Assembly: GCA_963646285.1 (NCBI GenBank)
Contig: CAVIWF010000005.1
Span: 5,998 to 69,997 of the forward strand
Origin: CAKUFA01 sp963646285
GTDB taxonomy: Bacteria; Bacillota; Clostridia; Christensenellales; Aristaeellaceae
Direction of reading: 5' to 3'
DNA: 64,000 nt
The notes under the pieces are model-generated. The model ran no database searches, was not told where the DNA came from, and saw only the letters and a list, made by a program, of their open reading frames with translations. The stretch's first letter is position 1. Each line of letters opens with the position of its first letter. The position numbers and the translations under genes were made by a program. Below, one piece after another: positions 1 through 7,834 of this stretch.

Positions 1-1209
1 GGTGTAATAGCCCAGATCCTTCAACCGCTGCTGCACCAGTTTCGCATCGTTGCCGGAGCTGCCCTTCTGCACCTTGCTTTCCGGCACGGTGAAAGTGGGT
101 ACAGGGGTAGGTGTTGCAGTGGGCACGGGCGTGGGGGTTGCATCCACAGCAAGCCCATCGCTGCTAAGCAGCAACGCCTGCGTTTCAGCGCCGCAAATGC
201 CATCTGCCGTCAAGCCATTCTTTTTCTGGAACGCCTTGGCTGCAGCTTTCGTCGCTGCATCATAGGTGCCGGTAATGTCTCCCGTATAGTAGCCAAGTTC
301 CTTCAGCCGGGTCTGAATGGTTTCCACCAATTCGCCCGTATTGTTCAGCCGAACAATCACGCCATCTACCGGCGCAAGGGTCATCACCGTTGTCTTGACG
401 CCCTTGCTGTTCTTGGGCGTACCGCTGTAGAGCATGGCCTGCAGATTGGCGTCCGCAATGCCGGTTACGGGATAGCTATTGGCGGACTGGAAGGAAGTCA
501 CCGCATACTGGGTCGCATCGCCGAATTTACCGTCTGCCTTCCCTGTTAAAAAGCCCAGCTCAATCAATGCGCTTTGCAATGCCTTAACAGCAGAACCCTC
601 GGAACCTTTCTGCAGCACCACATAAGAAGTCGTGTTCTCTACAGGCTCCAGTGTAGCAACAGGTGTGGGCGTAGGCGTCACCTTGACCACCTGCTTAAGC
701 ACGATATAATCCGTCTTTACATAGCCTTCCGTACCATTGTATTCCACCTTGGCGAAGGTGCCGGAAACACTCTTGACTGTCAGCGTTGCACCCTTCGGGA
801 TCTTCTTCAAAATGTCGCTGCTGGTGGACTGCCGTGCCCGCAGATTCACGCTGTCGCTGGTCACCGTGTCATAGGGATACCCGGTCACGGTTTCCACGGG
901 CACAGGGGTGGGCGTGACGATGACTGATTCATCGGTCACGATGTAGGTCTTTAAAATGTACCCGGTCCGATTGTTGTAGGTCACTTTGAAGTAGCTGCCA
1001 GACGCACCCGTTACCGTAACAGAAGCCCCTTGTTCCAGCCGCTCCAGCACGGTAGCCGTAGAGGAAGCCTTGGCACGCATGTTCACCTTGTCGCTTGTCA
1101 CCGTCATAAAGGGATAGGACAAGTCTGCCAATGCAGCTGTGCAAAACAGGAGCACCGCCACAAAGAGTGAAAAGGCAAAGCATAGCCCCACATTACGGGT
1201 GTGTCTCAT
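1..1209 (-). CDS. Secreted SH3-domain and peptidoglycan-binding repeat protein, C-terminus beyond the window
   Basis: The reading frame is open from an ATG at 1209 to the left edge (403 codons, no stop), so the C-terminus is missing. The start follows GGAGGG by nine bases. The first 28 residues are a signal peptide ending in an ALA-type cleavage site. Two bacterial SH3 domains follow (about residues 33-95 and 110-172), each with the NMRAK or NLRAR strand and a GYI or GYV end. Then come two complete peptidoglycan-binding type 1 repeats (motifs GSEGSAVKALQ and ELVETIQTRLKELGYY) and the start of a third (GSSGNDAKLVQQRLKDLGYY). Thr-Pro-rich linkers join the modules. Such proteins bind cell wall glycan or stem peptides outside the membrane. 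A catalytic domain (amidase, NlpC/P60 or cortex hydrolase type) may lie in the missing part, but none is visible. Confidence 0.88.
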   Translation of the reverse strand, partial: MRHTRNVGLCFAFSLFVAVLLFCTAALADLSYPFMTVTSDKVNMRAKASSTATVLERLEQGASVTVTGASGSYFKVTYNNRTGYILKTYIVTDESVIVTPTPVPVETVTGYPYDTVTSDSVNLRARQSTSSDILKKIPKGATLTVKSVSGTFAKVEYNGTEGYVKTDYIVLKQVVKVTPTPTPVATLEPVENTTSYVVLQKGSEGSAVKALQSALIELGFLTGKADGKFGDATQYAVTSFQSANSYPVTGIADANLQAMLYSGTPKNSKGVKTTVMTLAPVDGVIVRLNNTGELVETIQTRLKELGYYTGDITGTYDAATKAAAKAFQKKNGLTADGICGAETQALLLSSDGLAVDATPTPVPTATPTPVPTFTVPESKVQKGSSGNDAKLVQQRLKDLGYYT

Positions 1210-1268
1210 CCAACAGTTCCCTCCGCATCAACAGAATTGTGGTCAGTGCCCACAAATATCATCAATTC

Positions 1269-1297
1269 ATTGTAAACCCTAAAAATCAAAGTGTCAA
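1269..1297 (-). promoter_or_regulatory. Sigma-A promoter for the SH3/peptidoglycan-binding protein gene
   Basis: On the minus strand TTGACA (1297-1292) and TACAAT (1274-1269) are separated by 17 bases. The predicted transcript start is near 1262, about 53 bases before the ATG at 1209. Confidence 0.8.
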
Positions 1298-1345
1298 CAT
1301 TTTTTCTTCATCATTTCGTAACATTTCCGTAGAATCCTGCGCACC

Positions 1346-2491
1346 TTACAAAGAATCCATCAATCGGCCGTATGCATCATAAAGATACGCCGTGTCTTCC
1401 TTCTTATCGTGCCAGACATTTTCATCCGGCCAGAGGAAGTCTGTCTCCCCCGGCGTGCTTAAGGTACCAATATTGATGGTCTGATCCTTCTCCATCATTG
1501 TCCCTTCAGGGAAAACGAAGATTTCCTTTCCCTTTCCCGAATACAGATACCAGCCGGATAGATCCACCGCCGCTTCGCCGTTGTTGCGGATGGAAACGGT
1601 ATCCTGGGCATTGGATCGGTCGCTGATGACAACGTTGGCCCCATTGTCAGGCAGCTGCGCATCCGGCAGCATGGTCACGTTGGCGATTCCATCTGCCAGG
1701 GTCACAAGCACGCCTTCCCCTGAATCCTGGGTAACAGCCACTTTTGTGCCGAAGGATTCCAGCAGAGAAACAACGGATTCTGCCGGGGTGTCTTCTCTTT
1801 CTGCCGTGCTGGTAGAAATCACGGCCACTTGGGGCGTTACGTTCCGCACAAGAGAGGAAGAGGTGGCATCGTCCCGGCCATGATGCGCCACTTTCAGCAC
1901 ATCTGCATGGCTCAGTGTTTTGGCTGCCAGCAAGGTTCGCTCTTCTTCAAACTCCATGTCACCGGTCAGCAGCATGGTGCCTGCTCTTGTTTCCACGTAC
2001 AGCACAAGGGAATTATCATTTTCGCTGTCATTGTTTGCTTCCACAGGGGCTAGCACGGTCATTGTGCCGCCGTCCATGGGCAAGGTATCCCCTGCTTTCA
2101 GCCAGGTGATTTCCTCATTCCGCAGTGCCGCTGCCAGCACCATAGGATGCTTGGCAGGTTTTACATCCGTATAATAGGCGGAAGCATACCAATGATCCAC
2201 CGTTATGCCGGACATGGCCAAAGCCCACAATCCCCCCGCATGGTCTTTGTCTGTGTGGGTGAGAATCACGCCGTCCAGATGGGTAATCCCACGGGTGCGT
2301 AGAGCCGCAGACACAGTGCCCCAGCTTTCTGCTGTTCCCGTGTCGATCATGTACCGGGTTGAACCACTTTCCAGCAGCAGGCAGTCCGCCTTGCCCACAT
2401 TCAGGGCAAGCAGCGAGGTTTCCTCCGCCGCTGCCACGCCCGCAATGCAAATCATGCACAGTACCAGCAGCATAAGCAGCCATCGTTTCAT
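1346..2491 (-). CDS. Secreted metallo-beta-lactamase fold hydrolase with C-terminal lamin-tail domain (ComEC C-terminal-like)
   Basis: The product has about 381 residues. An N-terminal signal peptide (hydrophobic stretch WLLMLLVLCMICIAG, then AAA) is followed by a metallo-beta-lactamase fold like the C-terminal domain of the DNA-uptake channel ComEC. Visible metal-site motifs are HTDKDHAGG near residue 78, LTGDME in the middle and VAHHGRDDA after it. The last 95 or so residues read as a lamin-tail domain (NNGEAAVDLSGWYLY then an FPEG turn), a beta-sandwich common on exported nucleases and hydrolases. The ATG at 2491 lies eight bases after GGAGG, while the in-frame ATG at 2497 is too close to it. 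The domain set suggests an extracellular nuclease or phosphodiesterase. The substrate is unknown. There is no transmembrane channel domain, so it is not ComEC itself. Confidence 0.85.
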   Translation of the reverse strand: MKRWLLMLLVLCMICIAGVAAAEETSLLALNVGKADCLLLESGSTRYMIDTGTAESWGTVSAALRTRGITHLDGVILTHTDKDHAGGLWALAMSGITVDHWYASAYYTDVKPAKHPMVLAAALRNEEITWLKAGDTLPMDGGTMTVLAPVEANNDSENDNSLVLYVETRAGTMLLTGDMEFEEERTLLAAKTLSHADVLKVAHHGRDDATSSSLVRNVTPQVAVISTSTAEREDTPAESVVSLLESFGTKVAVTQDSGEGVLVTLADGIANVTMLPDAQLPDNGANVVISDRSNAQDTVSIRNNGEAAVDLSGWYLYSGKGKEIFVFPEGTMMEKDQTINIGTLSTPGETDFLWPDENVWHDKKEDTAYLYDAYGRLMDSL

Positions 2492-2586
2492 CTTCATCGC
2501 CTCCGTTCATTTAACGCTCTGCGGATATTTCTTCTTCCTTCAAGAGGTGAAATCCTGCTGGGTGGAGGGCAGACGAACTCCATCTA

Positions 2587-2615
2587 TTGTATTTCGCTGA
2601 TTATTATATTATACT
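2587..2615 (+). promoter_or_regulatory. Promoter for the zinc-ribbon membrane protein gene
   Basis: TTGTAT (2587-2592) and TATACT (2610-2615) are spaced by 17 bases. The start codon is at 2647 after an AGGGGG ribosome site. Confidence 0.65.
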
Positions 2616-2646
2616 AAAGATATCAACATGAAGGGGGTCTCTCAGC

Positions 2647-2913
2647 ATGAGCAAAATCAACCTTAAATGTCCAAATTGCGGCGCCGAATGTCATTGGATC
2701 GAGGAAGCAAGAACCAAAGTCTGTCTTCACTGCGGTTATCAAGAAAAAAGTGAAGAAACGGACGCTGTAAAAATTGAGCAGCTCCACTTGAAAGCAAAAT
2801 TGCATGAGCAGCGTATTTCTTTTCTCTCTGAGCATTTTGAGTTTATTCTGCTTTTTGGCCTCGTAATTTTAGGCATGGCTGTTCTAGGAATTAAGGCTTT
2901 ATTAGAGCATTAA
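2647..2913 (+). CDS. Small zinc-ribbon protein with one C-terminal membrane helix
   Basis: This 88-residue protein starts with a zinc ribbon built from two CxxC knuckles (CPNCGAEC at residues 9-16 and CLHCGYQ near 30), then a charged, probably helical linker, then one hydrophobic segment near the C-terminus (FILLFGLVILGMAVLGI). The ATG is preceded by AGGGGG and a recognisable promoter. Topology is probably cytoplasmic zinc ribbon plus tail anchor. No family was recognised beyond the generic zinc ribbon. Base composition is AT-richer than the flanking genes, like the next 1.7 kb, so it may belong to the acquired island. Confidence 0.7.
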   Translation: MSKINLKCPNCGAECHWIEEARTKVCLHCGYQEKSEETDAVKIEQLHLKAKLHEQRISFLSEHFEFILLFGLVILGMAVLGIKALLEH

Positions 2914-2957
2914 AGCTCTTTAGCATGATTCTGGTCGGCATAAGAAACATAATCTTC

Positions 2958-3236
2958 TTAGGTCGTCAACGCAGCTATTTTTACACGATTCTTTTCGGCT
3001 TTTCGTCTCTGCTTTTCGGCTTTGCGTTTTACACGGTAAGCACCTTCAGAATTTCCTTCACTTTGATAACGTTCTAGCTTAGCGTCTAGTTTTGAAGCTC
3101 TTCTTTCTTGTTTTCTCGATTTATTATAGTACTTCACGGCCTCATTTCGATTGTCACTACCAACAGGATGCTCTAGAGAGAAATTAGCCATGTCAACAAT
3201 GTTATCCAGTTCGCGAATAGGATATATTATTTGCAC
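2958..3236 (-). CDS. Small basic coiled-coil-like protein of unknown function
   Basis: The frame encodes up to 92 residues. The C-terminal two thirds is very rich in Lys, Arg and Glu (RKQERRASKLDAKLERY, then repeated KAEKQRRKAEK units), as expected for a long charged helix. No domain was recognised. The start is uncertain: the first in-frame initiator is a GTG at 3236, but the GGAAGG in front of it is only one base away, and the next in-frame ATG (3191) has no clear ribosome site. It overlaps the end of the small ORF at 3202-3321 in another frame. Confidence 0.4.
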   Translation of the reverse strand: MQIIYPIRELDNIVDMANFSLEHPVGSDNRNEAVKYYNKSRKQERRASKLDAKLERYQSEGNSEGAYRVKRKAEKQRRKAEKNRVKIAALTT

Positions 3237-3321
3237 ACCTTCCTATCTGGGGAATAACCGGAACAATCTTTGTCATACAAAGTACAGCAAATGAAAGAAC
3301 CGTTAAAACGTCTGCTACCAT
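3202..3321 (-). CDS. Possible 39-residue hydrophobic small protein
   Basis: An ATG at 3321 lies seven bases after a good GGAGGTG ribosome site on the minus strand. The encoded peptide is 39 residues with one membrane-length hydrophobic stretch (VADVLTVLSFAVLCM) followed by a mixed polar tail. It ends 35 bases inside the following 92-residue frame, so the two could be translationally coupled. Size and layout resemble small membrane toxins or membrane-peptide genes of Bacillota, but no family signature was recognised. Confidence 0.35.
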   Translation of the reverse strand: MVADVLTVLSFAVLCMTKIVPVIPQIGRCANNISYSRTG

Positions 3322-3435
3322 AGGCAACACCTCCGCTACATTAAGCACAATCAACCCCCAATCAGTCCGTAGACCCATGTGCCTTTTGCTTCGGATTCCC
3401 CAGGGAAGGTGGCGGGGCAAAATAAGCATATCAAA

Positions 3436-4080
3436 TTATCCCACTTTTTTCAATAAAGTTTTCAAGTAACTTAGGGTATAAAACTGGCTTGTCAATAATG
3501 GTGGGATTTGAGGAAGTAATGTTATTAAGGTATCTTCCGAGTAATCCCTCAAGAGAATTTGCAACGTCAATGTGTTCACTCGTCCACCTTTGAGATGCAA
3601 TGTGTGTGATCGCCTGATTATATCGTTCGTTCGCAAGTTTTGAACCGCCTGTAATAAAGCGGCTGAAAAGTCAGAGATGGGTGGAAGTTTCGATAAAAAG
3701 GTGATACCTGTTGTATCCGCTGGGAATTTACGGGCTTTTGATGTTCCAGTGCCGATGAAATAACAACGTTCAAAAGATGCACTCTCAAAATTCGTTTTGT
3801 CAAGGACTGAACACCAGAAAATCGCATCTTCAAAGTGTGCGCCATTAAAATTGCTACCTCGGAAATTAGTTCCAACAAATTCACTACCAACAAATGATGC
3901 TTGAGTAAAATCGCAAAACTTCATTTTAGCTCCCCGTAATGAGGCAAAATTAAAATATGCTTGTTTGAAGCAAGAATTATATGAGGAAGTTTTTTCAAAG
4001 TCTTTATACATGAAGTTGCTACCGGTTTTGTCTATCCCGTTGTAGCTAAATAGCTTCTTGTTTTTCCCCTCAAGAGACAT
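3436..4080 (-). CDS. Pentapeptide-repeat protein
   Basis: The product has about 214 residues. Residues 30-110 contain repeated five-residue units with a central Phe or Leu (ANFRGSNFNGAHFEDAIFW and similar), which fold as a right-handed quadrilateral beta helix. The C-terminal 90 residues are non-repetitive and leucine-rich. The ATG at 4080 is favoured over the one at 4098 because GGAG sits eight bases upstream. Some family members mimic DNA and protect gyrase, but most have no known role, and the short repeat run here argues against a confident Qnr-like call. Codon use and base composition are AT-rich compared with the chromosome around it, suggesting recent transfer. Confidence 0.75.
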   Translation of the reverse strand: MSLEGKNKKLFSYNGIDKTGSNFMYKDFEKTSSYNSCFKQAYFNFASLRGAKMKFCDFTQASFVGSEFVGTNFRGSNFNGAHFEDAIFWCSVLDKTNFESASFERCYFIGTGTSKARKFPADTTGITFLSKLPPISDFSAALLQAVQNLRTNDIIRRSHTLHLKGGRVNTLTLQILLRDYSEDTLITLLPQIPPLLTSQFYTLSYLKTLLKKVG

Positions 4081-4183
4081 TCTTAAAACTCCTTTCATTT
4101 CATATAGCCTTTTAGTTACATTATGATTGTGAGTGTCAAATTGTCACCTCAAATCACTCAAAAACCACGGCCAAAACATCATA

Positions 4184-4477
4184 TTAAGAAAGCATTAAGT
4201 CAACGGCGGTGGAGAGAAGATCAAACTCATAGGTGCAACTTTTGTATTTGCATTTTATGGATGCTCTCTTGGGTGAGAGGAGTTGCTTTAAGGTTGAAAG
4301 CACAAAATGTCGAACAACAGTCAAATTCTCCGGGGCATGGTCTATTCTGATGTGGGAATGCTCTTTATTGAAGGATACATCCAAACAATCACGGAGACCA
4401 TTCTCAATGCCCCTATGTTTTCTCCAAGCATTTGCAAATTGTTCCACATTTTTCAGCGAAGATTTCATACAAATCAT
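4184..4477 (-). pseudogene. 3' remnant of an ISAs1-family transposase
   Basis: The frame encodes the last part of an ISAs1-type DDE transposase: an R-x-H-x-GIEN motif (in place of the usual HWGIEN), then LDVSFNKEHSHIR and the diagnostic HAPENLTVVRHFVLSTLK segment. The N-terminal three quarters, including the first two catalytic Asp residues, is absent; nothing matching continues upstream of about 4477 in any frame. No terminal inverted repeats or target duplication were found. It is a decayed insertion sequence inside the AT-rich island. Confidence 0.7.
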
Positions 4478-4616
4478 GCCGCACCTGTGCGTGCATCCCG
4501 GTGTCTCTTAACCTACTGAGGCTTTCTTTCATCATGCTGCTCTCCTCCCTGTCTTTTCCTCATATGTTGTATAGTCTACTTGCGTGTTGTTTAGTGTCAT
4601 GCCTTTATAGTATGCC

Positions 4617-4643
4617 AAAACCCGACTCTCCGTAAGAGCCGGG
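4617..4643 (-). terminator. Rho-independent terminator of the deoD unit
   Basis: Arms 4621-4629 and 4635-4643 pair over nine bases (one G-T) around a five-base loop, followed on the minus strand by TTTT. Confidence 0.75.
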
Positions 4644-4700
4644 CTTTGTATTGGCGGGGGCTGCCTTTAGCAAGACGTTCTCGCTTTTTACCGCTTACCC

Positions 4701-5408
4701 TTATGCAATTTCCAAAGCAATTTCCATCATCTTGGTGAAGGAAGTCTGGCGCTCTTCTGCGGTCAGGCCTTCGCCGGTGAAGGGATTGTCCGAAATGGTG
4801 CACATGCACAGGGCGTTCTTGCCTGCGCTGGCTGCATTCATGTACAGGGCTGCGCTTTCCATTTCCACAGCCAGCACGCCCAGCTTTGCCAGCTTGGCAT
4901 TGCTGCCGGATGCATCATAGAATACATCGGAGGAGTACAGTGCGCCGGGCACAACGGGCTGACCAAGCTTTTCGCCCGTTTCCACTGCCTTGCGCAGCAG
5001 ATCGAAGGAGCAGCAGGGAGCTACCGTGCCGTCAAAGCCGAACTGATGAGAAAAGTTGGAATCCGTGTAGGCACTCATGCCAGCCACGATATCCCGCACT
5101 TTCAGCTTGGGGCTGAGCATGCCGGCGGAGCCGATGCGGATGATGTTCTTCACATCATAGAAGTTGAAGAGTTCATAGCTGTAAATGCCGATGGCAGGCA
5201 TACCCATGCCGGAAGCCATGACAGATACACGCTTGCCGTGATACGTACCGGTGTAGCCCTGCACGCCACGGACGTTGTTCACCAGCACAGGATTCTCCAG
5301 AAAATGCTCCGCAATGTACTGAGAACGAAGGGGATCACCGGGCATCAGTACGGTATCGGCAAAATCGCCTGCCTTGGCGGTAATGTGAGGCGTAGGAATG
5401 TTGCTCAT
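4701..5408 (-). CDS. deoD: Purine nucleoside phosphorylase, DeoD type
   Basis: This 235-residue protein matches the hexameric DeoD family in length and sequence. It cleaves purine (deoxy)ribonucleosides with phosphate to the free base and (deoxy)ribose 1-phosphate in purine salvage. Visible signatures are MPGDPLRSQYIAE (phosphate binding) near the N-terminus, IIRIGSAGML in the middle, VEMESAALYM (ribose binding) and the catalytic Asp in SDNPFTGE near the C-terminus. The ATG at 5408 is chosen because GGAG lies seven bases upstream; an upstream in-frame start to 5453 has no ribosome site and overlaps the promoter. A nucleoside-type ABC importer at 36-41 kb could supply substrate. Confidence 0.93.
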   Translation of the reverse strand: MSNIPTPHITAKAGDFADTVLMPGDPLRSQYIAEHFLENPVLVNNVRGVQGYTGTYHGKRVSVMASGMGMPAIGIYSYELFNFYDVKNIIRIGSAGMLSPKLKVRDIVAGMSAYTDSNFSHQFGFDGTVAPCCSFDLLRKAVETGEKLGQPVVPGALYSSDVFYDASGSNAKLAKLGVLAVEMESAALYMNAASAGKNALCMCTISDNPFTGEGLTAEERQTSFTKMMEIALEIA

Positions 5409-5452
5409 GTTGTTGCTCCTTTCAATAAAACACGGATGGAACCGTATATTCA

Positions 5453-5481
5453 ATTATATCGATTTCTGCGAAATTTGTACA
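5453..5481 (-). promoter_or_regulatory. Promoter for deoD
   Basis: A consensus TATAAT (5458-5453) is preceded at 17 bases by TGTACA (5481-5476). The upstream gene ends at 5491, so the promoter fills the short intergenic gap. Confidence 0.65.
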
Positions 5482-5490
5482 GTGCTTTTT

Positions 5491-6195
5491 TCAATCCTTT
5501 GCAGGAAGCACAATACGCCGCTCAATCTCCTGCGCCACCTTGTTCCACGCCTCCAAATCAGCCAGGTTGATGGAACCAAAGGGCGCATCCAGAAGACGTT
5601 CCATGGCAGCACGGTAGAGGGTCAGTGTATCCAATAAAACTGCCGGGGACAGCTGCGCCGCCTTGTCAATTTGGGCCAGCAGCATCTTGGCCACGTGCAG
5701 CCAGCAGTGATTCATCATCACCAGCAGCAGGTCGGCAATGTCTTCACCCCCAGCAGGCGCAATGACACCATCATTCGCCGCTGTGCGCACAGCCTCCGTC
5801 ATCATCGGCAGGAAAGCCAGACGCAGGGCTTCCTGATAAGCGATGCATACGGTGCGTCCCTCATGGGTAAACAGCTGAGGCAGCAGCATACTGAGAAACG
5901 GCGCTTCCTCCATACACAGAGGCGACATGCCCTGCAGTACAGTGTTCAGGCACGATAAGGCACCTTCTGCCTTTGTCAATGCTTCTTTGGTGCGTTCCGC
6001 CGCCTTTTCCGCCCGCTGGGCACACAATGTTTCCAGCACAGAGCCTTTGCTTTCGAAATGATGATAGAAAGCCCCCTTGCTCACCTTCAGCTCGTCCAGA
6101 ATATCCTGCACGCTGGTTTCCTGATAACCTTTGGTGCAGAACAGCTTTTCCGCCGCCGTCAAAATCTCCTGTTTCCGCTCGTCACCCTTGCGCAA
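5491..6195 (-). CDS. TetR/AcrR-family transcriptional regulator
   Basis: The product has about 234 residues. The N-terminal 50 residues are a classic TetR helix-turn-helix (EILTAAEKLFCTKGYQETSVQDILDE, then VSKGAFYHHFESKGSVLE). The rest is a helical ligand or dimer domain without a recognisable ligand class. The start is probably the TTG at 6195, nine bases from AGGAGG (6210-6205); the ATG at 6204 directly abuts the ribosome site and cannot use it. The gene follows the serine hydrolase at 6244-7287 by 48 bases on the same strand and is likely co-transcribed with it. A perfect palindrome at the hydrolase promoter is a candidate operator. Confidence 0.88.
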   Translation of the reverse strand: MRKGDERKQEILTAAEKLFCTKGYQETSVQDILDELKVSKGAFYHHFESKGSVLETLCAQRAEKAAERTKEALTKAEGALSCLNTVLQGMSPLCMEEAPFLSMLLPQLFTHEGRTVCIAYQEALRLAFLPMMTEAVRTAANDGVIAPAGGEDIADLLLVMMNHCWLHVAKMLLAQIDKAAQLSPAVLLDTLTLYRAAMERLLDAPFGSINLADLEAWNKVAQEIERRIVLPAKD

Positions 6196-6243
6196 GATTT
6201 CCATCCTCCTGATGATTGAAGTCGATGCAGATGCAAGACTATA

Positions 6244-7287
6244 TTAGCAGGCGTTCCCCTGCTCCCGCAAAAATGTGCTGTAGGCCGCATTGTGGAACAG
6301 TCGCCGGAAACGCAGCTGACTGACGTTCTCCCGACTGGGATGCACCCGATTGGTCAGCAGCACCGCAAAGAATCCGGTGGTAGGATCCACCGCAATGGAC
6401 GTGCCCGTAAAGCCTGTATGACCAAAGGAACAGCTCGGCATCAAGTCGCCGGTATAGTTGCATTCCGTGCCGCCCAGATGAAAGCCCAGCCCCCTATGCA
6501 CATCAAAGCCGGGCGTATAGTTGTGGATCGCCTTGTCCATGGTGGCCTTTGTCAGCAAAGGTGCCCCATGCCGTGCCAGCATCTGTGCAAAGGTCACACA
6601 ATCCCGAATGTCCGAGAAAATGCCTGCATTGGCGGAGACACCGCCTAAAAATCTGGCGTTTTCATCATGCACCACACCTTGCAGCAGCTTTCCTGTATCA
6701 GGGTCTTTTTCCGTGGCGGCAAAGTTGTCTCCCGTAGGGCAATAGCCAGTATGCGTCATCCCCAACGGATCAAAGATTTGCCGCTTGGCAAGCTGATCCA
6801 AGGAGTCGCCGTAAATCTTTTCCAGTATTTTGCCGAGGACAATGTATCCCATGCAGGAATATCTGGGCACGCCCGCTTCTCCTGCCAATGGCGTATGCAG
6901 AATCAGCTGAACTGCCTGCGTCGGGTCATCGGTCTGTTCCTGTAAAAGCAGATGGGGCACGATGCCGGAGGTGTGGGTCATCAGCTGGCGAATGGTTATG
7001 CTACGGGTAGCTTCCGGTGCGTCAAAATAGCGGCCGATGGTATCGTCAAGGGTCAGCTTGCCCTGTTCCAGCCCTTGCAAGGCGAGCATGGTCGCCCCCA
7101 TGATTTTTGTGCAGGAAGCCATATCGAACCGGGTTGCCAAGGTGGCATCAGCACCATCTGGCAAGGAAATACGTCCCGTGACTTCCATTGCAAACAGCGT
7201 GTCACCACAGCCTACCGCTGCTGCTCCGCAGGGAAAGCAGCCACTGCGAATGCCCTCTTCCAGTAAAGCGTGGATTTGTTCCTTCAT
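6244..7287 (-). CDS. Beta-lactamase/class C-like serine hydrolase
   Basis: This 347-residue protein belongs to the large serine beta-lactamase / esterase / penicillin-binding-like family (PF00144). The nucleophile motif SxxK is S58-C-T-K61, followed by ITIRQLMTHTSG and a C-terminal GHTGFTGTS motif in the KTG position. The Tyr motif reads YSC rather than the usual YxN. There is no signal peptide, so it is probably cytoplasmic and may be an esterase or peptidase acting on small molecules. The ATG at 7287 has a GGAAG ribosome site; an upstream ATG at 7317 does not. A second family member lies at 23524-24717. Gene order suggests control by the downstream TetR regulator. Confidence 0.85.
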   Translation of the reverse strand: MKEQIHALLEEGIRSGCFPCGAAAVGCGDTLFAMEVTGRISLPDGADATLATRFDMASCTKIMGATMLALQGLEQGKLTLDDTIGRYFDAPEATRSITIRQLMTHTSGIVPHLLLQEQTDDPTQAVQLILHTPLAGEAGVPRYSCMGYIVLGKILEKIYGDSLDQLAKRQIFDPLGMTHTGYCPTGDNFAATEKDPDTGKLLQGVVHDENARFLGGVSANAGIFSDIRDCVTFAQMLARHGAPLLTKATMDKAIHNYTPGFDVHRGLGFHLGGTECNYTGDLMPSCSFGHTGFTGTSIAVDPTTGFFAVLLTNRVHPSRENVSQLRFRRLFHNAAYSTFLREQGNAC

Positions 7288-7317
7288 GTGTTCCAGCTTC
7301 CTTCCCAAAACAAACAT

Positions 7318-7348
7318 ACAGGACGGATGAACATCATCTCCGTCCTGT
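7318..7348. promoter_or_regulatory. 10-base perfect inverted repeat at the hydrolase/tetR promoter, candidate operator
   Basis: Arms 7318-7327 and 7339-7348 are perfect complements (ACAGGACGGA and its reverse) around 11 bases. The repeat begins three bases downstream of the -10 of the minus-strand promoter, so it covers the expected transcript start. It could be a TetR-family operator or an RNA hairpin in the leader. Confidence 0.5.
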
Positions 7349-7350
7349 TT

Positions 7351-7379
7351 ATGATACCGTTGTCTTCATGATTGCGCAA
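7351..7379 (-). promoter_or_regulatory. Promoter for the serine hydrolase-tetR unit
   Basis: TTGCGC (7379-7374) and TATCAT (7356-7351) on the minus strand, spacer 17 bases. Confidence 0.55.
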
Positions 7380-7390
7380 CTGTTTTTTCT

Positions 7391-7579
7391 TCAAACAGAA
7401 GGCAGGAATCTTAGTATAAGGCCATCAATTTCCAGATACAGCTGCCCTGTAGATGCCGCCATGATCGGTAAAGGCTGAAGGATATCGTCCCATTCGTCAG
7501 AGCCTTCAATGCCAGAGAAAACAAACGCTTTGTCGTTGACTACAATGGACTCGTTTTTTGAAATTACGTCCGAAAAAAG
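7391..7579 (-). pseudogene. Possible start-less protein fragment of about 60 codons
   Basis: On the minus strand a frame from an upstream in-frame stop to a TGA at 7391 encodes a protein-like sequence (NESIVVNDKAFVFSGIEG, then SDEWDDILQPLP and QLYLEIDGL). It has no ATG, GTG or TTG start and no ribosome site. It may be the tail of a decayed gene. No family was recognised. The rest of the 7380-7776 gap shows nothing definite. Confidence 0.3.
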
Positions 7580-7776
7580 TCACGTGCAAATCATGCACAT
7601 TTCGATGTTCAGAGCACAAAAAGCCGCGAATTATTGGTAAACAGCGCATTGCTATAGAGATATTTGTTTCTTATTAAAAGAGATGACTGTCTCTAGTTCC
7701 ACATTGCTCGTGTGTGGTTTTCAGTATCATTTTATGAAAATGCTGTATTTTGTATCCGATCAAAATCAAAATGCCC

Positions 7777-7805
7777 TTGACGAATGGTGCTCCGAACCCT
7801 ATAAT
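7777..7805 (+). promoter_or_regulatory. Near-consensus sigma-A promoter for the MetE-like gene
   Basis: TTGACG (7777-7782), a 17-base spacer and a perfect TATAAT (7800-7805). The predicted start near 7812 leaves a leader of only about 23 bases, so no riboswitch fits in front of this methionine-type gene. Confidence 0.85.
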
Positions 7806-7834
7806 CAACCTATCATTTTTGAAAGGATTTGTTG

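Noticed and set aside
60..720. Repeated Thr-Pro coding stretches as a DNA repeat array
   Set aside because: They encode short Pro-Thr linkers between domains and are not a CRISPR or satellite array.
7600..7834. SAM or T-box riboswitch before the MetE-like gene
   Set aside because: The promoter lies at 7777-7805, leaving a leader of about 23 bases, too short for either.
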